In this document: positions 45,027 through 53,250 of the stretch, piece after piece
Layout of the letters: each line of letters begins with the position of its first letter
Position numbering within the stretch: the stretch's first letter is position 1
Source: an uncultured Lachnospiraceae bacterium
GTDB taxonomy: Bacteria > Bacillota > Clostridia > Lachnospirales > Lachnospiraceae
NCBI GenBank assembly: GCA_902796005.1
Contig: CADBNF010000026.1
Span: forward strand, 1-54,442
Direction: 5' to 3'
DNA: 54,442 nucleotides
Translations under genes and position numbers: made by a program
The notes under the pieces: model-generated
What the model saw: the letters and a program-made list of their open reading frames with translations, nothing else
The model's database searches: none
What the model was told of the DNA's origin: nothing

Positions 45027-45070
45027 AAAAACCTACGGGCTGAAATCAGTTTCTGCTGATTCAGCCCGTA
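45027..45070 (+). terminator. terminator between transporter and dehydrogenase genes; copy B of the 44-bp inverted repeat
   Basis: The 44 bases are the exact reverse complement of 42512-42555. The hairpin (TACGGGCTGAA and complement) has A-runs and T-runs on both sides and can serve both converging genes. Confidence 0.9.
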
Positions 45071-45112
45071 GATTTTTGCCTTTTGATACGAATTGAAGTT
45101 GTAAACCCGCGT

Positions 45113-46069
45113 TTAATAGCCGGCCTTCAGGTCCACCTGGCGAAGCAGCGGCCTTCCTGCGCAGTAGTTGTCGAAATCCTCCAGGAACTGGGCGACGATT
45201 TTCTCCCGGGTGTGGGGCAGGGTCATGTTGCCGGCCACGTGAGGCAGGATCAGGAGGTTCGGGCAGTCCCACAAGGGATTGTCTGCGGGAAGGGGCTCGG
45301 TTTCGAAGACGTCCAGGGCGGCGGCAAGCCTTCCGGCGGTCAGCTCGGGCAGCAGGGCAGCCTCGTCAATGATGAAGCCGCGGCCCACGTTGACGATAAG
45401 AGCGCCGTCGGGCAGCAGGGCCAGCCGCTTTTCATCCAGCATATGGAAGGTTTCCTCCGTGCCGGGCATGGAGATGATGAGGATGTCGGTCTGCGGCAGG
45501 ACCTCCTCGATCTGCTCCTGGGTATAAATCCGGTCAAAGAGATTCTCCGGGTTCCGGCCCTTGCGGTTTACGCCGTACAGGGCGGCGGGCTCAAAGGCGC
45601 GGATGCGCTTTGCGGTTTCAAAGCCGATATCGCCGGTGCCGGCAAAGGTAACGCGGCTTCCGTATACGGATTTGACCGGCAGGGGCTTATGCCATTCCTT
45701 CCTGGCCGCGGCCGCGGCAAATTCCACCTGGCGGCGCAGCATTTCCAGGGTCATCATGACCAGGTGCTCGGCGATGGTTACGCCGTAGGCGCCGGAGGAA
45801 TTGGAAAGCAGGGCAGTGCCGTTTTCAAAGACGGGAAGGCCCTTGAACTGGTTCACGCCGGCGGAAACCGAACACTGCCAGCGCAGCTTTTCCGCATTTT
45901 TCGCAAAATCCGGCGAGCCGGAAAAGACGATTTCCCCGTCGGCGGGCAGGGCTTCCTCCTGCATCGTGCAGAATTCCACTTCAAAACCGTTTCTGTCTGC
46001 CGCTTCGATGATTTGTTTCTTATCCCCTTCTGTCAGGTCGGGTACACCTACTACCAGTTTTCTGCTCAT
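45113..46069 (-). CDS. D-isomer-specific 2-hydroxyacid dehydrogenase
   Basis: The 318-residue product has the NAD-binding motif GTGDIGFETAKRI near 145 and the catalytic Arg in NVGRGFIID. The catalytic Glu lies in VFETEPLP and His in ILPHVAGNM. The family reduces 2-keto acids to D-2-hydroxy acids or the reverse; the exact substrate is unknown. The ATG at 46069 is chosen because CGGAGG lies just upstream; an earlier in-frame ATG lacks a site. It lies 41 bases after the histidine phosphatase gene, in the same operon. Confidence 0.93.
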   Translation of the reverse strand: MSRKLVVGVPDLTEGDKKQIIEAADRNGFEVEFCTMQEEALPADGEIVFSGSPDFAKNAEKLRWQCSVSAGVNQFKGLPVFENGTALLSNSSGAYGVTIAEHLVMMTLEMLRRQVEFAAAAARKEWHKPLPVKSVYGSRVTFAGTGDIGFETAKRIRAFEPAALYGVNRKGRNPENLFDRIYTQEQIEEVLPQTDILIISMPGTEETFHMLDEKRLALLPDGALIVNVGRGFIIDEAALLPELTAGRLAAALDVFETEPLPADNPLWDCPNLLILPHVAGNMTLPHTREKIVAQFLEDFDNYCAGRPLLRQVDLKAGY

Positions 46070-46110
46070 AATAACCTCCGTATTATTTCTTTGCCGCTTC
46101 CGCGCGCTGC

Positions 46111-46683
46111 TCAATATCCCTTAACGAAAGAATGCCGGCCGTTTTCCGAAGAGAAAACCCGGATTTCACAGTTTTTCGGCCGGGGCCGCCACAGGATACC
46201 GTTTTTCCGGTCGGACAGATAGCCCTTCAGTGCCCGGATAATGCCGCCGTGGCAGGTCACCAGCACATTTTCGTAGGGCTTCTTTTCCAGCTCGGAAAGG
46301 AAGGACGCGCTTCTTTCCACCATGGATTTTACGGTTTCCACGCCCTTTGGCGCGGGGAAAAGCTCCGGCAGGAACCAGTAAAGCTTCATGCCGAGGCTCA
46401 TTTCCCTGAAGGGACAGCAGTCGAAGGGCCCGAAATCCGTCTCGATCAGCCGTTCGTCGATGAGGATGTCTTCCTCCGGCACGCCGCCGATGATGGAGGC
46501 GGTCAGCCGGGCCCTCTTAAGCGGGCTGGAATACACGGCGTCGAAGTGAACGTCGCCGATGCGTTCCCGGGCAGCGGATGCCTGGGCAATGCCGGTTTCA
46601 TTTAAGGGAATGTCGATTCTTCCCTGCATCTTGTTCTCTTTATTCAGGTCGGTCTGCCCGTGGCGGGTGATCCAGATGTTCAT
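46111..46683 (-). CDS. histidine phosphatase family protein (phosphoglycerate mutase-like)
   Basis: The 190-residue product starts with WITRHGQTDLN, the phosphohistidine motif RHG, and has AVYSSPLKRARLTASII and VLVTCHGGIIRAL with the second catalytic His. The family includes phosphoglycerate mutases, alpha-ribazole phosphatase CobC and broad phosphatases. A CobC role is possible because this organism makes B12, but the gene is far from the cbi operon and next to a hydroxyacid dehydrogenase. The function is therefore left open. Confidence 0.9.
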   Translation of the reverse strand: MNIWITRHGQTDLNKENKMQGRIDIPLNETGIAQASAARERIGDVHFDAVYSSPLKRARLTASIIGGVPEEDILIDERLIETDFGPFDCCPFREMSLGMKLYWFLPELFPAPKGVETVKSMVERSASFLSELEKKPYENVLVTCHGGIIRALKGYLSDRKNGILWRPRPKNCEIRVFSSENGRHSFVKGY

Positions 46684-46759
46684 TTGCCGGGTTCCTTATT
46701 TCTACAGTGATCAGCCCTTCGGGCGGATATGCATCCTTCCGGGGCTGTCGGACAGATAA

Positions 46760-46788
46760 ATCTTACTTCGAAAGCGGCCCGAAGTCAA
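46760..46788 (-). promoter_or_regulatory. promoter of the phosphatase-dehydrogenase operon
   Basis: On the minus strand TTGACT (plus 46783-46788) and TAAGAT (plus 46760-46765) are 17 bases apart. It is divergent from and close to the pepV promoter. Confidence 0.65.
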
Positions 46789-46815
46789 TCCGGCGTCTTC
46801 CGAAATGAGAAAGCC

Positions 46816-46844
46816 TTGAATAAACGGCGGAAAAAAGGTATGAT
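46816..46844 (+). promoter_or_regulatory. promoter of pepV
   Basis: TTGAAT at 46816-46821 and TATGAT at 46839-46844 are 17 bases apart. The predicted transcript begins about 35 bases before the start codon. Confidence 0.75.
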
Positions 46845-46889
46845 GCAAGCAAACTGAAAAATCACACAGGGAGGATTGAAATAAACGGT

Positions 46890-48248
46890 ATGGATGTGAA
46901 GAAAAGAGTGGAAGAGCTGTCGGAGGAAATGATTTCCCAGCTGGGAAGGCTGGTAAAATACGATTCCAAACGGGGAGAGGCCCTGCCGGGCAAGCCCTTT
47001 GGCGAAGGCCCTGCGGCAGTCCTGGCGGAAGCCCTGCAGCTGGCAGAGGAAATGGGCTTTGAAACGAAAAACCTGGACAATTACTGCGGCTATGCCCAGA
47101 TCGGCGAAGGAAAAGACATCATCGGCATCGCGGCGCACCTGGATATCGTGCCCGCGGGCGAAGGCTGGAGCACGGACCCCTTTACCCTGACCAGGAAGGG
47201 CGACGTACTCTACGGCCGGGGCGTGTCCGATGACAAAGGCGCGGTGATTGCTTCCCTGTATGCCCTGAAGGTGCTGCAGGAGGAAGGCGTTGCCTTAAAT
47301 AAACGGATCCGTGTCATCATGGGCTGTGCGGAGGAAACCGGATCTCCCTGCATGGTGCATTACGGCCAGGTGGAGGAGCCTGTCACCGTGGGCTTTACCC
47401 CCGATGCGGAATTCCCGGGCATTTACGGCGAAAAGGGCATGATGGCCCTGCTGGTGAAGAGCAAAAATACGAAGATTATCGACATGAACGGCGGCTTTGT
47501 CACCAATGCGGTCTGCAACCACTGCATTACGGTGGTTCCGGCTGCAGAGGTGGAGGCGGAGGCCTTAAGGAAGGCCCTGGAAAAGACCCCGCTTAAGGAA
47601 TTTACCGTTAAGGAAGAGGACGGAAAGCTTACCATCGACGCCGTGGGCGTTGCCGCCCATGCCAGCACCCCGCTTCTGGGCGTGAATGCCGCCAGCTACA
47701 CCATGAAGGCCCTGGCGGAAGCCGGCATGCAGGATGATTTCGTTGACTATTACAACAGCCACATCGGCACTGCCTGCAACGGCGAAGGCTTCGGCATCAA
47801 CGTGGAGGATGACTACGGCAACCTGACCTTCAACAACGGCATCGTGAAGACGGAGGACGGTGTGATTTCCTGCACCATCGACATCCGGGTGCCGGTTACC
47901 TACACCCCGGAAAAGATGAGAGAGCTGATTGCACCTTATCTGGAGGACGAAAAGGGAAGCTGCACCATCGTCAATCAGGTGGAATCCCTGTTCTTCCCCC
48001 TGGATTCCCCCATGGTAAAGGCCCTGCACCAGGCCTACATCGACGTGACCGGAGATACAGAGCGTCAGATGCAGGTTATCGGCGGCGGCACCTATGCCAA
48101 GGAGGTCCCCGGCATCATTGCCTTCGGCTGCGGCTGGCAGGATGAGGACAACCACATCCACAATGCGGACGAATTCCTGAAGCTTGACCAGTTCAGGCTC
48201 CAGGTGGAAATCTACGTCCAGGCCATCAAAAATCTTCTGGCGTTATAA
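46890..48248 (+). CDS. pepV: dipeptidase PepV (M20 family)
   Basis: PepV cleaves dipeptides in the cytoplasm with two zinc ions. The 452-residue product has GIAAHLDIVPAGEGW, the bridging Asp in GRGVSDDKGA, the catalytic Glu in GCAEETGS, the lid domain with AHASTPLLGVNAA, and the late GGGTYAKEVPG and DNHIHNADEF. The AGGGAGG site lies 15 bases before the ATG, which is long. In-frame ATA (46881) or ATT (46875) codons lie closer, so translation may begin slightly upstream. Confidence 0.94.
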   Translation: MDVKKRVEELSEEMISQLGRLVKYDSKRGEALPGKPFGEGPAAVLAEALQLAEEMGFETKNLDNYCGYAQIGEGKDIIGIAAHLDIVPAGEGWSTDPFTLTRKGDVLYGRGVSDDKGAVIASLYALKVLQEEGVALNKRIRVIMGCAEETGSPCMVHYGQVEEPVTVGFTPDAEFPGIYGEKGMMALLVKSKNTKIIDMNGGFVTNAVCNHCITVVPAAEVEAEALRKALEKTPLKEFTVKEEDGKLTIDAVGVAAHASTPLLGVNAASYTMKALAEAGMQDDFVDYYNSHIGTACNGEGFGINVEDDYGNLTFNNGIVKTEDGVISCTIDIRVPVTYTPEKMRELIAPYLEDEKGSCTIVNQVESLFFPLDSPMVKALHQAYIDVTGDTERQMQVIGGGTYAKEVPGIIAFGCGWQDEDNHIHNADEFLKLDQFRLQVEIYVQAIKNLLAL

Positions 48249-48265
48249 TTTTATATTGCAAAAAA

Positions 48266-48292
48266 GGCCGCCCTTTCCGGGCGGTCTTTTTA
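48266..48292 (+). terminator. terminator after pepV
   Basis: GGCCGCCC (48266-48273) pairs with GGGCGGTC (48279-48286) around TTTCC, followed by TTTTT. The convergent esterase gene ends right here, with its stop codon in the T-run. Confidence 0.88.
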
Positions 48293-48964
48293 ACCGAGGA
48301 GCCATTTCACAGCCTTGGCGAGCCTTCCGGGCGGATTGGCGAAATGACCGCCGGAATTCATCTCCAGGGTGCTTCGGGAAACCTGTTTATCCTGCTGCAG
48401 GCGTCTGGCCTGCAGCTTTGTTTTATCCTCGATGGTTGACATAACAGGATCCGGCGAATTCTTTTCCTTCCCGCCCAAAGAGAGATAAATCCGGCTTTCC
48501 GCCGCGGGAATCTGCCGCGCTGCCGCATATTCATCCCAGCCGGGAAACCACAAAGACCCGGAGCAGGCGGCCGCGCCGGCAAAGGCAGGGGATTCGTAGG
48601 CCGCCCACAGAGAGAAAAGGCCGGCCAGGGAATAGCCGATGGGGTAGAAGGCTGACGCGCCGGGCAGCTTTTCCTTTAAAAAGGGCAGGGCCGTCCCGGT
48701 CAGGAAATCCAGGGTTTTCCTGCCGCCTCCGGCAAAATGCCGGCCGGAAACTATTGCTTCCCAGGGGGAAAAATCACAGTCCCAGTCCGCCGCTTCATAG
48801 AGGAACAGGGAGAAATCGTCGGGCAGGGCGGTTATCGCCGCTTCCTCCCCCTCCCCGGCGCCGGTGCCCAAAAGGAACACAGAAGAATCAGGCTTTCCCG
48901 CGTAGAGCCGGCAGGCAAAGCCGTCCAGGTGTATATCCGTGAGAATCTGATTGAACATTTTCAT
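48290..48964 (-). CDS. alpha/beta-hydrolase esterase-like protein
   Basis: The product of 224 residues has a nucleophile elbow YPIGYSLAGLFSLWA, with Ser in G-x-S-x-x-G as in esterase D-like (YbbA/IroE-related) enzymes, and a late His in SGGHFANPP that could be the catalytic base. There is no signal peptide. AAGGA lies about six bases before the start. The substrate is unknown. Its promoter-proximal end overlaps the divergent macrodomain promoter. Confidence 0.75.
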   Translation of the reverse strand: MKMFNQILTDIHLDGFACRLYAGKPDSSVFLLGTGAGEGEEAAITALPDDFSLFLYEAADWDCDFSPWEAIVSGRHFAGGGRKTLDFLTGTALPFLKEKLPGASAFYPIGYSLAGLFSLWAAYESPAFAGAAACSGSLWFPGWDEYAAARQIPAAESRIYLSLGGKEKNSPDPVMSTIEDKTKLQARRLQQDKQVSRSTLEMNSGGHFANPPGRLAKAVKWLLG

Positions 48965-48979
48965 GCCAGTCCTTATAAT
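48951..48979 (+). promoter_or_regulatory. promoter of the macrodomain gene
   Basis: TTGAAC at 48951-48956 and TATAAT at 48974-48979 are 17 bases apart. The -35 lies inside the 5' end of the divergent esterase gene, so the two promoters may interfere. Confidence 0.75.
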
Positions 48980-49062
48980 TTAATCAAAAGCAGTCAGGCG
49001 GCAGACGGCCGCCTTTTATCCATAATAGAATATACGGAGTGTTTTGACAAGGAGGAGGACGA

Positions 49063-50070
49063 ATGCCTTTAACGATCGTCAGGAATGATATTACGAAGAT
49101 GGAGGTGGACGCCATCGTCAACGCCGCAAATGAAAGCCTGCTGGGCGGCGGCGGTGTGGACGGCGCCATTCATGCGGCAGCAGGCCCGGGGCTTCTGGCA
49201 GAATGCAGGAAGCTGAAGGGCTGCCGGACCGGGGATGCCAAAATCACCGGCGGCTACAACCTGCCGGCAAAATACGTGATTCACACCGTAGGGCCCATCT
49301 ACAGGAACGGAAAACGGGGCGAGCGGGAGCTGCTGATTTCCTGCTACAGAAAATCCCTGGAGCTGGCAAAAGCAAATGAGGTGGAATCCATCGCTTTTCC
49401 GCTGATTTCCGCAGGGGTCTACGGCTATCCGAAGCAGGAGGCCTTCGATATCGCGGTGTCGGTTATCCGGGAATTTCTTACGGAAAATGACATGACGGTG
49501 TACCTGGTGGTCTTTGACCCGGACGTCCTGGCCATCAGCAAGGGGCAGTTTTCCGAAATCCGGGAATACATCAGCGACGCCCAGGTGCGCCGCCAGATGC
49601 AGCTTGACAGGGAAAGACGCCGCGGCATGCAGCAGATGCATGCCCAGTCCATTGCCCTGCCCCGCGCTGCCGCAGAGAAAAAGGCACCGGCCAAACCGGC
49701 CAACCTGTCGGAATGGCTGGCAAGGTCCGACGAAAGCTGGCGGAGCATGCTGTTTCGCTGTATTGACGAAAGGCAGCTGTCAGACCCGGCCGTTTACCGG
49801 AAGGCAAATATTGACCGCAGGCTGTTTTCGAAAATCCGCAGCAACGAGAATTACCAGGCCTCCAAGCCCACGGTGCTGGCGCTGGCCCTGGCCCTGGAGC
49901 TTCCCAGGGAGGAAATCGACGAGCTGCTGATGAAGGCGGGCTACGCCCTTTCCGATAGCAATACCTTTGATTTGATTATCGCCTATTTTATCGACCGGGG
50001 GGAATACGACGTGATGAAGATCAACGAAGCCCTGTTCTCCTTCGACCAGAGCCTGCTGGGAAATCTGTAG
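49063..50070 (+). CDS. macrodomain protein (ADP-ribose binding/hydrolysing) with C-terminal helix-turn-helix-like domain
   Basis: The 335-residue product has a macrodomain at about 1-170: [20 protein letters not shown] is the ADP-ribose loop of O-acetyl-ADP-ribose deacetylases, with [10 protein letters not shown] and [12 protein letters not shown] polar linker of about 40 residues follows. The C-terminal part (about 215-335) is a helical domain with [31 protein letters not shown], like an XRE-type helix-turn-helix. Most MacroD enzymes lack it. The macrodomain removes ADP-ribose or binds it; the tail may bind DNA or a partner. AGGAGGAGGA precedes the ATG. The vWA gene starts 96 bases later. 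Confidence 0.9.
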   Translation: MPLTIVRNDITKMEVDAIVNAANESLLGGGGVDGAIHAAAGPGLLAECRKLKGCRTGDAKITGGYNLPAKYVIHTVGPIYRNGKRGERELLISCYRKSLELAKANEVESIAFPLISAGVYGYPKQEAFDIAVSVIREFLTENDMTVYLVVFDPDVLAISKGQFSEIREYISDAQVRRQMQLDRERRRGMQQMHAQSIALPRAAAEKKAPAKPANLSEWLARSDESWRSMLFRCIDERQLSDPAVYRKANIDRRLFSKIRSNENYQASKPTVLALALALELPREEIDELLMKAGYALSDSNTFDLIIAYFIDRGEYDVMKINEALFSFDQSLLGNL

Positions 50071-50084
50071 CCTGCATGTTATTT

Positions 50085-50101
50085 GTCGCCCGCCGGGCGA
50101 C
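50085..50101 (+). other. short hairpin between macrodomain and vWA genes
   Basis: GTCGCCC (50085-50091) pairs with GGGCGAC (50095-50101) around GCC, with no T-run. It may only slow transcription or shield the message. Confidence 0.4.
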
Positions 50102-50166
50102 CTGCCGGCGGCGCCGATGCGGTATTATCCCTGTTGTAAAGAAAAGAAAAACAGGAGGGTAATACC

Positions 50167-50811
50167 ATGAAGAACAACATTACGGAACTCGTATTCATAC
50201 TGGACAGGAGCGGCTCCATGAGCGGGCTGGAAAGCGATACCATCGGCGGCTTCAACGGCATGATCGAAAGCCAGAAGAGGGAGGCGGGCACCGCCTATGT
50301 GACCACGGTGACCTTCAACCAGGCAGCCGTCCGCGTCCATGACCGGGTTGACCTGGCGAAGATTGCACCCATGACACGCGTCGATTACACCGTGGGCGGG
50401 ATGACCGCCCTGCTGGATGCGCTGGGCGATACCATCCGTCACATCAGCGAAATCCATAAATACATCCGTCCGGAGGACGTACCGGAGAAAACCGTATTTG
50501 TCATCACCACCGACGGCCTGGAAAATGCCAGCAGAAGGTATTCCTCTGACCAGGTGAAGAAAATGATTACGGATAAAAAGAAGGAGGGCTGGGAATTCCT
50601 GTTCCTCGGCGCCAATATCGACGCGGTGGAAACCGCCGCAAGATACGGGATTGACGAGGACCGGGCGGTGACCTTCAAAAATGACGCGAGGGGCACGCAG
50701 CTCAACTACAGAGCCGTAAACGAGGCAGTTGCCAGCTCCAGGGCGGGAAGGCCACTGGACAGAAGCTGGAAACAGGCTATCGAAAATGACGTAAAAAAGA
50801 GGGGAAGGTAA
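50167..50811 (+). CDS. von Willebrand factor A (vWA) domain protein
   Basis: The 214-residue product is a single vWA domain with the metal-ion-dependent adhesion site DRSGSMSG (DxSxS) near the N-terminus, the Thr in GGMTALLDALG and the Asp in ITTDGLENAS. There is no signal peptide, so it is cytoplasmic and resembles the TerY-like and other intracellular vWA proteins that bring partners together. It follows the macrodomain gene and may be co-expressed with it. AGGAGGG precedes the ATG. Confidence 0.9.
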   Translation: MKNNITELVFILDRSGSMSGLESDTIGGFNGMIESQKREAGTAYVTTVTFNQAAVRVHDRVDLAKIAPMTRVDYTVGGMTALLDALGDTIRHISEIHKYIRPEDVPEKTVFVITTDGLENASRRYSSDQVKKMITDKKKEGWEFLFLGANIDAVETAARYGIDEDRAVTFKNDARGTQLNYRAVNEAVASSRAGRPLDRSWKQAIENDVKKRGR

Positions 50812-50826
50812 AACTTCCCCTTTTTT
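50799..50826 (+). terminator. terminator overlapping the vWA stop codon
   Basis: GGGGAAG (50801-50807) pairs with CTTCCCC (50814-50820), followed by TTTTTT. The vWA stop codon lies in the loop. Confidence 0.88.
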
Positions 50827-50863
50827 GTTTGAAAGAACTGCCTTTTGCAGCCCGCAAAGCTTT

Positions 50864-51634
50864 TTAAAAACTGCTTCCCCCGCAGCTGGAGCCGCAGCTC
50901 GAACCGCAGCTGGAGCCAGAGCTGCCGGAATCGGAGCTGTCTGAGGGCGGTGAATACTTTTTGTCCGTCCGCACATGGCGGTTGCTGACGACGGCGGCGG
51001 TAAAGCCTGCGGTATCCACGGCCTTTTCCGGCCTGGTGTAGGTGGAAGAGGTCAGGACGGCCAGCGCAAAGGTGAAAAGCAGGGCCAGCATGATGGCGAT
51101 AAAGGCGTTGGAGATATATTTCATGGAGCTTGGAACATTGCGGTCCTCTATCACGTCAAGCATCTGCGCCAGAGCGGCGCGGCAGCAGCCGTAGTAGTCC
51201 CCGTCGGAAGCCAGGGAGGCGGCGTTGTTGGTGATGTTGTTGGCCCGGGCATTGTCGAAAAACTTCTCCATGTTGCCCATCCGCTGGATCACAATCCGGC
51301 GCAGGTACATGTCCAGGGAAAAGACGGCGGCATTGTCGTAGCCGAAGAGCTCCAGCCGTTTCTGGCGGGCCCGTTCATAGTCCTCAAGATTTGTCTCGGT
51401 GTCCACGGTATACACGGCAATATTTGCATAATTGGTAAGGGGCTGCATGAGTTCCAGCAGCCGGTCCTCCTCCGAAGAGGTCAGAAGGTCTGCCTCATCC
51501 GCAACCACGGCCCGGTAGCCGGTCTCCTCGTTTGTCCATTCCGGCGCATCTGCAGCCAGGCAGAGAAGGGCAGGACCTGCAGCAGTGCAGAGAATCAGAA
51601 GAAAAACGGCCAGGCGGCTTATGATTTTACGCAT
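50864..51634 (-). CDS. TPM-domain membrane protein with Cys-Gly-Ser repeat tail
   Basis: The 256-residue product has an N-terminal signal peptide (about 1-28, RLAVFLLILCTAAGPALLCLA) and an extracellular TPM domain at about 36-165 (ADEADLLTSSEEDRLLELM, IAVYTVDTE). One membrane helix follows (about 173-195, AFIAIMLALLFTFALAVL). The short tail ends with SSCG units and puts cysteines at 243, 247 and 251. The ATG at 51634 follows GGGAGG by eight bases. It overlaps the zinc-ribbon gene by 8 bases. TPM proteins often end in Gly-rich tails; regular cysteines together with a radical SAM/SPASM gene in the same operon are unusual. Confidence 0.85.
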   Translation of the reverse strand: MRKIISRLAVFLLILCTAAGPALLCLAADAPEWTNEETGYRAVVADEADLLTSSEEDRLLELMQPLTNYANIAVYTVDTETNLEDYERARQKRLELFGYDNAAVFSLDMYLRRIVIQRMGNMEKFFDNARANNITNNAASLASDGDYYGCCRAALAQMLDVIEDRNVPSSMKYISNAFIAIMLALLFTFALAVLTSSTYTRPEKAVDTAGFTAAVVSNRHVRTDKKYSPPSDSSDSGSSGSSCGSSCGSSCGGSSF

Positions 51635-53201
51635 GATCGTTGCCTCCCTTCTTGTCAAACTGCGGCGGCCTGCGGAAGGCCCGGGCATTGTGGGTTTTTA
51701 CCGTCAGGCTGAACTGGATCAGGAACAGCAGGATATGGATAAGTGAAGCATAATAATAGATTGCATTCCGCACATTGAAAAACAGGAAAACCAGGGAGGC
51801 GAAGGCAGCCACAAGGGAAAGTATGGTAAACCGCCTTTCCGGCGTCCCTTTTGGATATCCGTTCGGACCCAGGTACCTTACTGCGGAGGAAAAGAAGAAA
51901 AAGATGAAAAACAGGAAATAAAGGCCCCGGATGGCCGAATTGGAGACGGCGTTCAGGAGCAGGGCCAGACCCAGGCCCGCAAGCAGCAGCAGGCAGAAGC
52001 CGAGAAGCATGCGGAAGGTTCTGGAGCCTTCATGGCTGCCGGCATCCCGCACCTTTTTCGCGGCAAAATAATGTCCGTTGGCCCAGCAGGCGCAGGAGGA
52101 AAGAATCGCGGTCAGGGCAAAGGTGGACATGGGCCTGCCCATAAATTCCGCGAAATTCAGCAGGGTGAAAAGACCTGCGGCAATCACCAGGGCCAGGGCG
52201 AGGAAACGGCCGATGCTTAAGGGGAAATCCGCCACAACCTTGCCCGTAGCGCCGTTTACGGCGGCGTAAAGCATGCCCTTACGATTCCTGCAGGACATGA
52301 ACCAGACGGGGAACATGGTCCTTTTCGTCCGTATTTCCCCCGTCGGAATATGCAGGGACTCCCCATTTATCTTATATTTGGCAAACCGCCCCGTGGCGGG
52401 CTTTCCGGGCGAATTCGGACCGGCAGCAGGATCGAGCATGCCGGAGGCAGCGGCCTTAGCTGCAATTTCCTCCGCAATCAGCCGGGCGGTTCGCTCCTTA
52501 TCCTCGGTCTTTTCGCCGTCGTCGTCGGTTTCCGCATAGAAGCCGGCCAGAAAGCCGGGGGTAAAGGTCTGCTCGGCAGCTGCCGGGAAGGGCTCCAGGC
52601 ACTCGCTGATTTCATCGTCAAACTGGGTCGAGGCATCGTGGGACAGGCCGGTAAAGGAGCCCTTGACATTCTGCGTAAGCTCGTGGATTTCCGTATAGAG
52701 ATAATCCCCCTCCCGCTTTGCACTGCCCCGGTATTCCATGCTGACCGGGCCGTCAAGCCGGGCTTCGTATTCCCAGTAGGGCATGTAAATGCCCCGGAAG
52801 GAATCTATCTGGGCTTCCTTCCGAAGGTATCCGGGGCTTAGGAAAGCCCGCCGCAGAGCCCGTCTGTAGGCTTTTTTGCAGTCCTCCTTCGTGATGCCGA
52901 AGGGAATGATGGTTTCCGGGCGCTTTTCGTTTTTCAGGCGGTCCGGAATAATGTTCGCGCTGCCGCAGTAGGCGCAGACGGCGGTCACATCCGTCTCCCC
53001 CGCGTAGGTAAGCTGGGCGCCGCAGTTCGGGCAGAGCCAGACCTGTGTCTGGTAGCTGCCCTCATCCAGAAGGCCGCTTTCGGCACCCTTTGTAACGGTG
53101 TCAAAGCGGTAGGGATCCTCGCTGCGTCCGCAGCTGTCACAGAGCATCTGCCGGCTTTTGATGTCATAGCGGAGTTCGCCGCCGCATCCCGGACATTTCA
53201 T
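51627..53201 (-). CDS. zinc-ribbon (TFIIB-type) membrane protein
   Basis: The 524-residue product starts with zinc knuckles (CPGCGGELRY and CDSCGRSED, then CPNCGAQLTY and CAYCGSANII). A soluble domain of about 220 residues follows, with FRGIYMPYWEYEA and MFPVWFMSCRNRKGMLYAAVNGATGKVV. Five or six membrane helices fill the C-terminal part (about 335-505). The start at 53201 (MKCPGC) is chosen because AAGGAAGG lies ten bases upstream; an upstream in-frame codon would put that site inside the gene. Relatives commonly lie beside TPM proteins. The role is unknown. Confidence 0.85.
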   Translation of the reverse strand: MKCPGCGGELRYDIKSRQMLCDSCGRSEDPYRFDTVTKGAESGLLDEGSYQTQVWLCPNCGAQLTYAGETDVTAVCAYCGSANIIPDRLKNEKRPETIIPFGITKEDCKKAYRRALRRAFLSPGYLRKEAQIDSFRGIYMPYWEYEARLDGPVSMEYRGSAKREGDYLYTEIHELTQNVKGSFTGLSHDASTQFDDEISECLEPFPAAAEQTFTPGFLAGFYAETDDDGEKTEDKERTARLIAEEIAAKAAASGMLDPAAGPNSPGKPATGRFAKYKINGESLHIPTGEIRTKRTMFPVWFMSCRNRKGMLYAAVNGATGKVVADFPLSIGRFLALALVIAAGLFTLLNFAEFMGRPMSTFALTAILSSCACWANGHYFAAKKVRDAGSHEGSRTFRMLLGFCLLLLAGLGLALLLNAVSNSAIRGLYFLFFIFFFFSSAVRYLGPNGYPKGTPERRFTILSLVAAFASLVFLFFNVRNAIYYYASLIHILLFLIQFSLTVKTHNARAFRRPPQFDKKGGNDHA

Positions 53202-53250
53202 AATGGAAGTACCTTCCTTTCTGATTTTTATCAATAGCAGGGCCGCCGGT

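Noticed and set aside
45083..46222. 379-codon plus-strand open frame
   Set aside because: It is antisense to the 2-hydroxyacid dehydrogenase and phosphatase genes.
46111..46683. Histidine phosphatase as CobC (alpha-ribazole phosphatase)
   Set aside because: The fold fits, but the gene is far from the corrin operon, and motifs do not separate CobC from other family members, so no symbol was given.
50873..50935. Triplet-like repeat DNA as a CRISPR or satellite
   Set aside because: It is the coding DNA of the Ser-Cys-Gly tail of the TPM protein; the unit is short and in frame.
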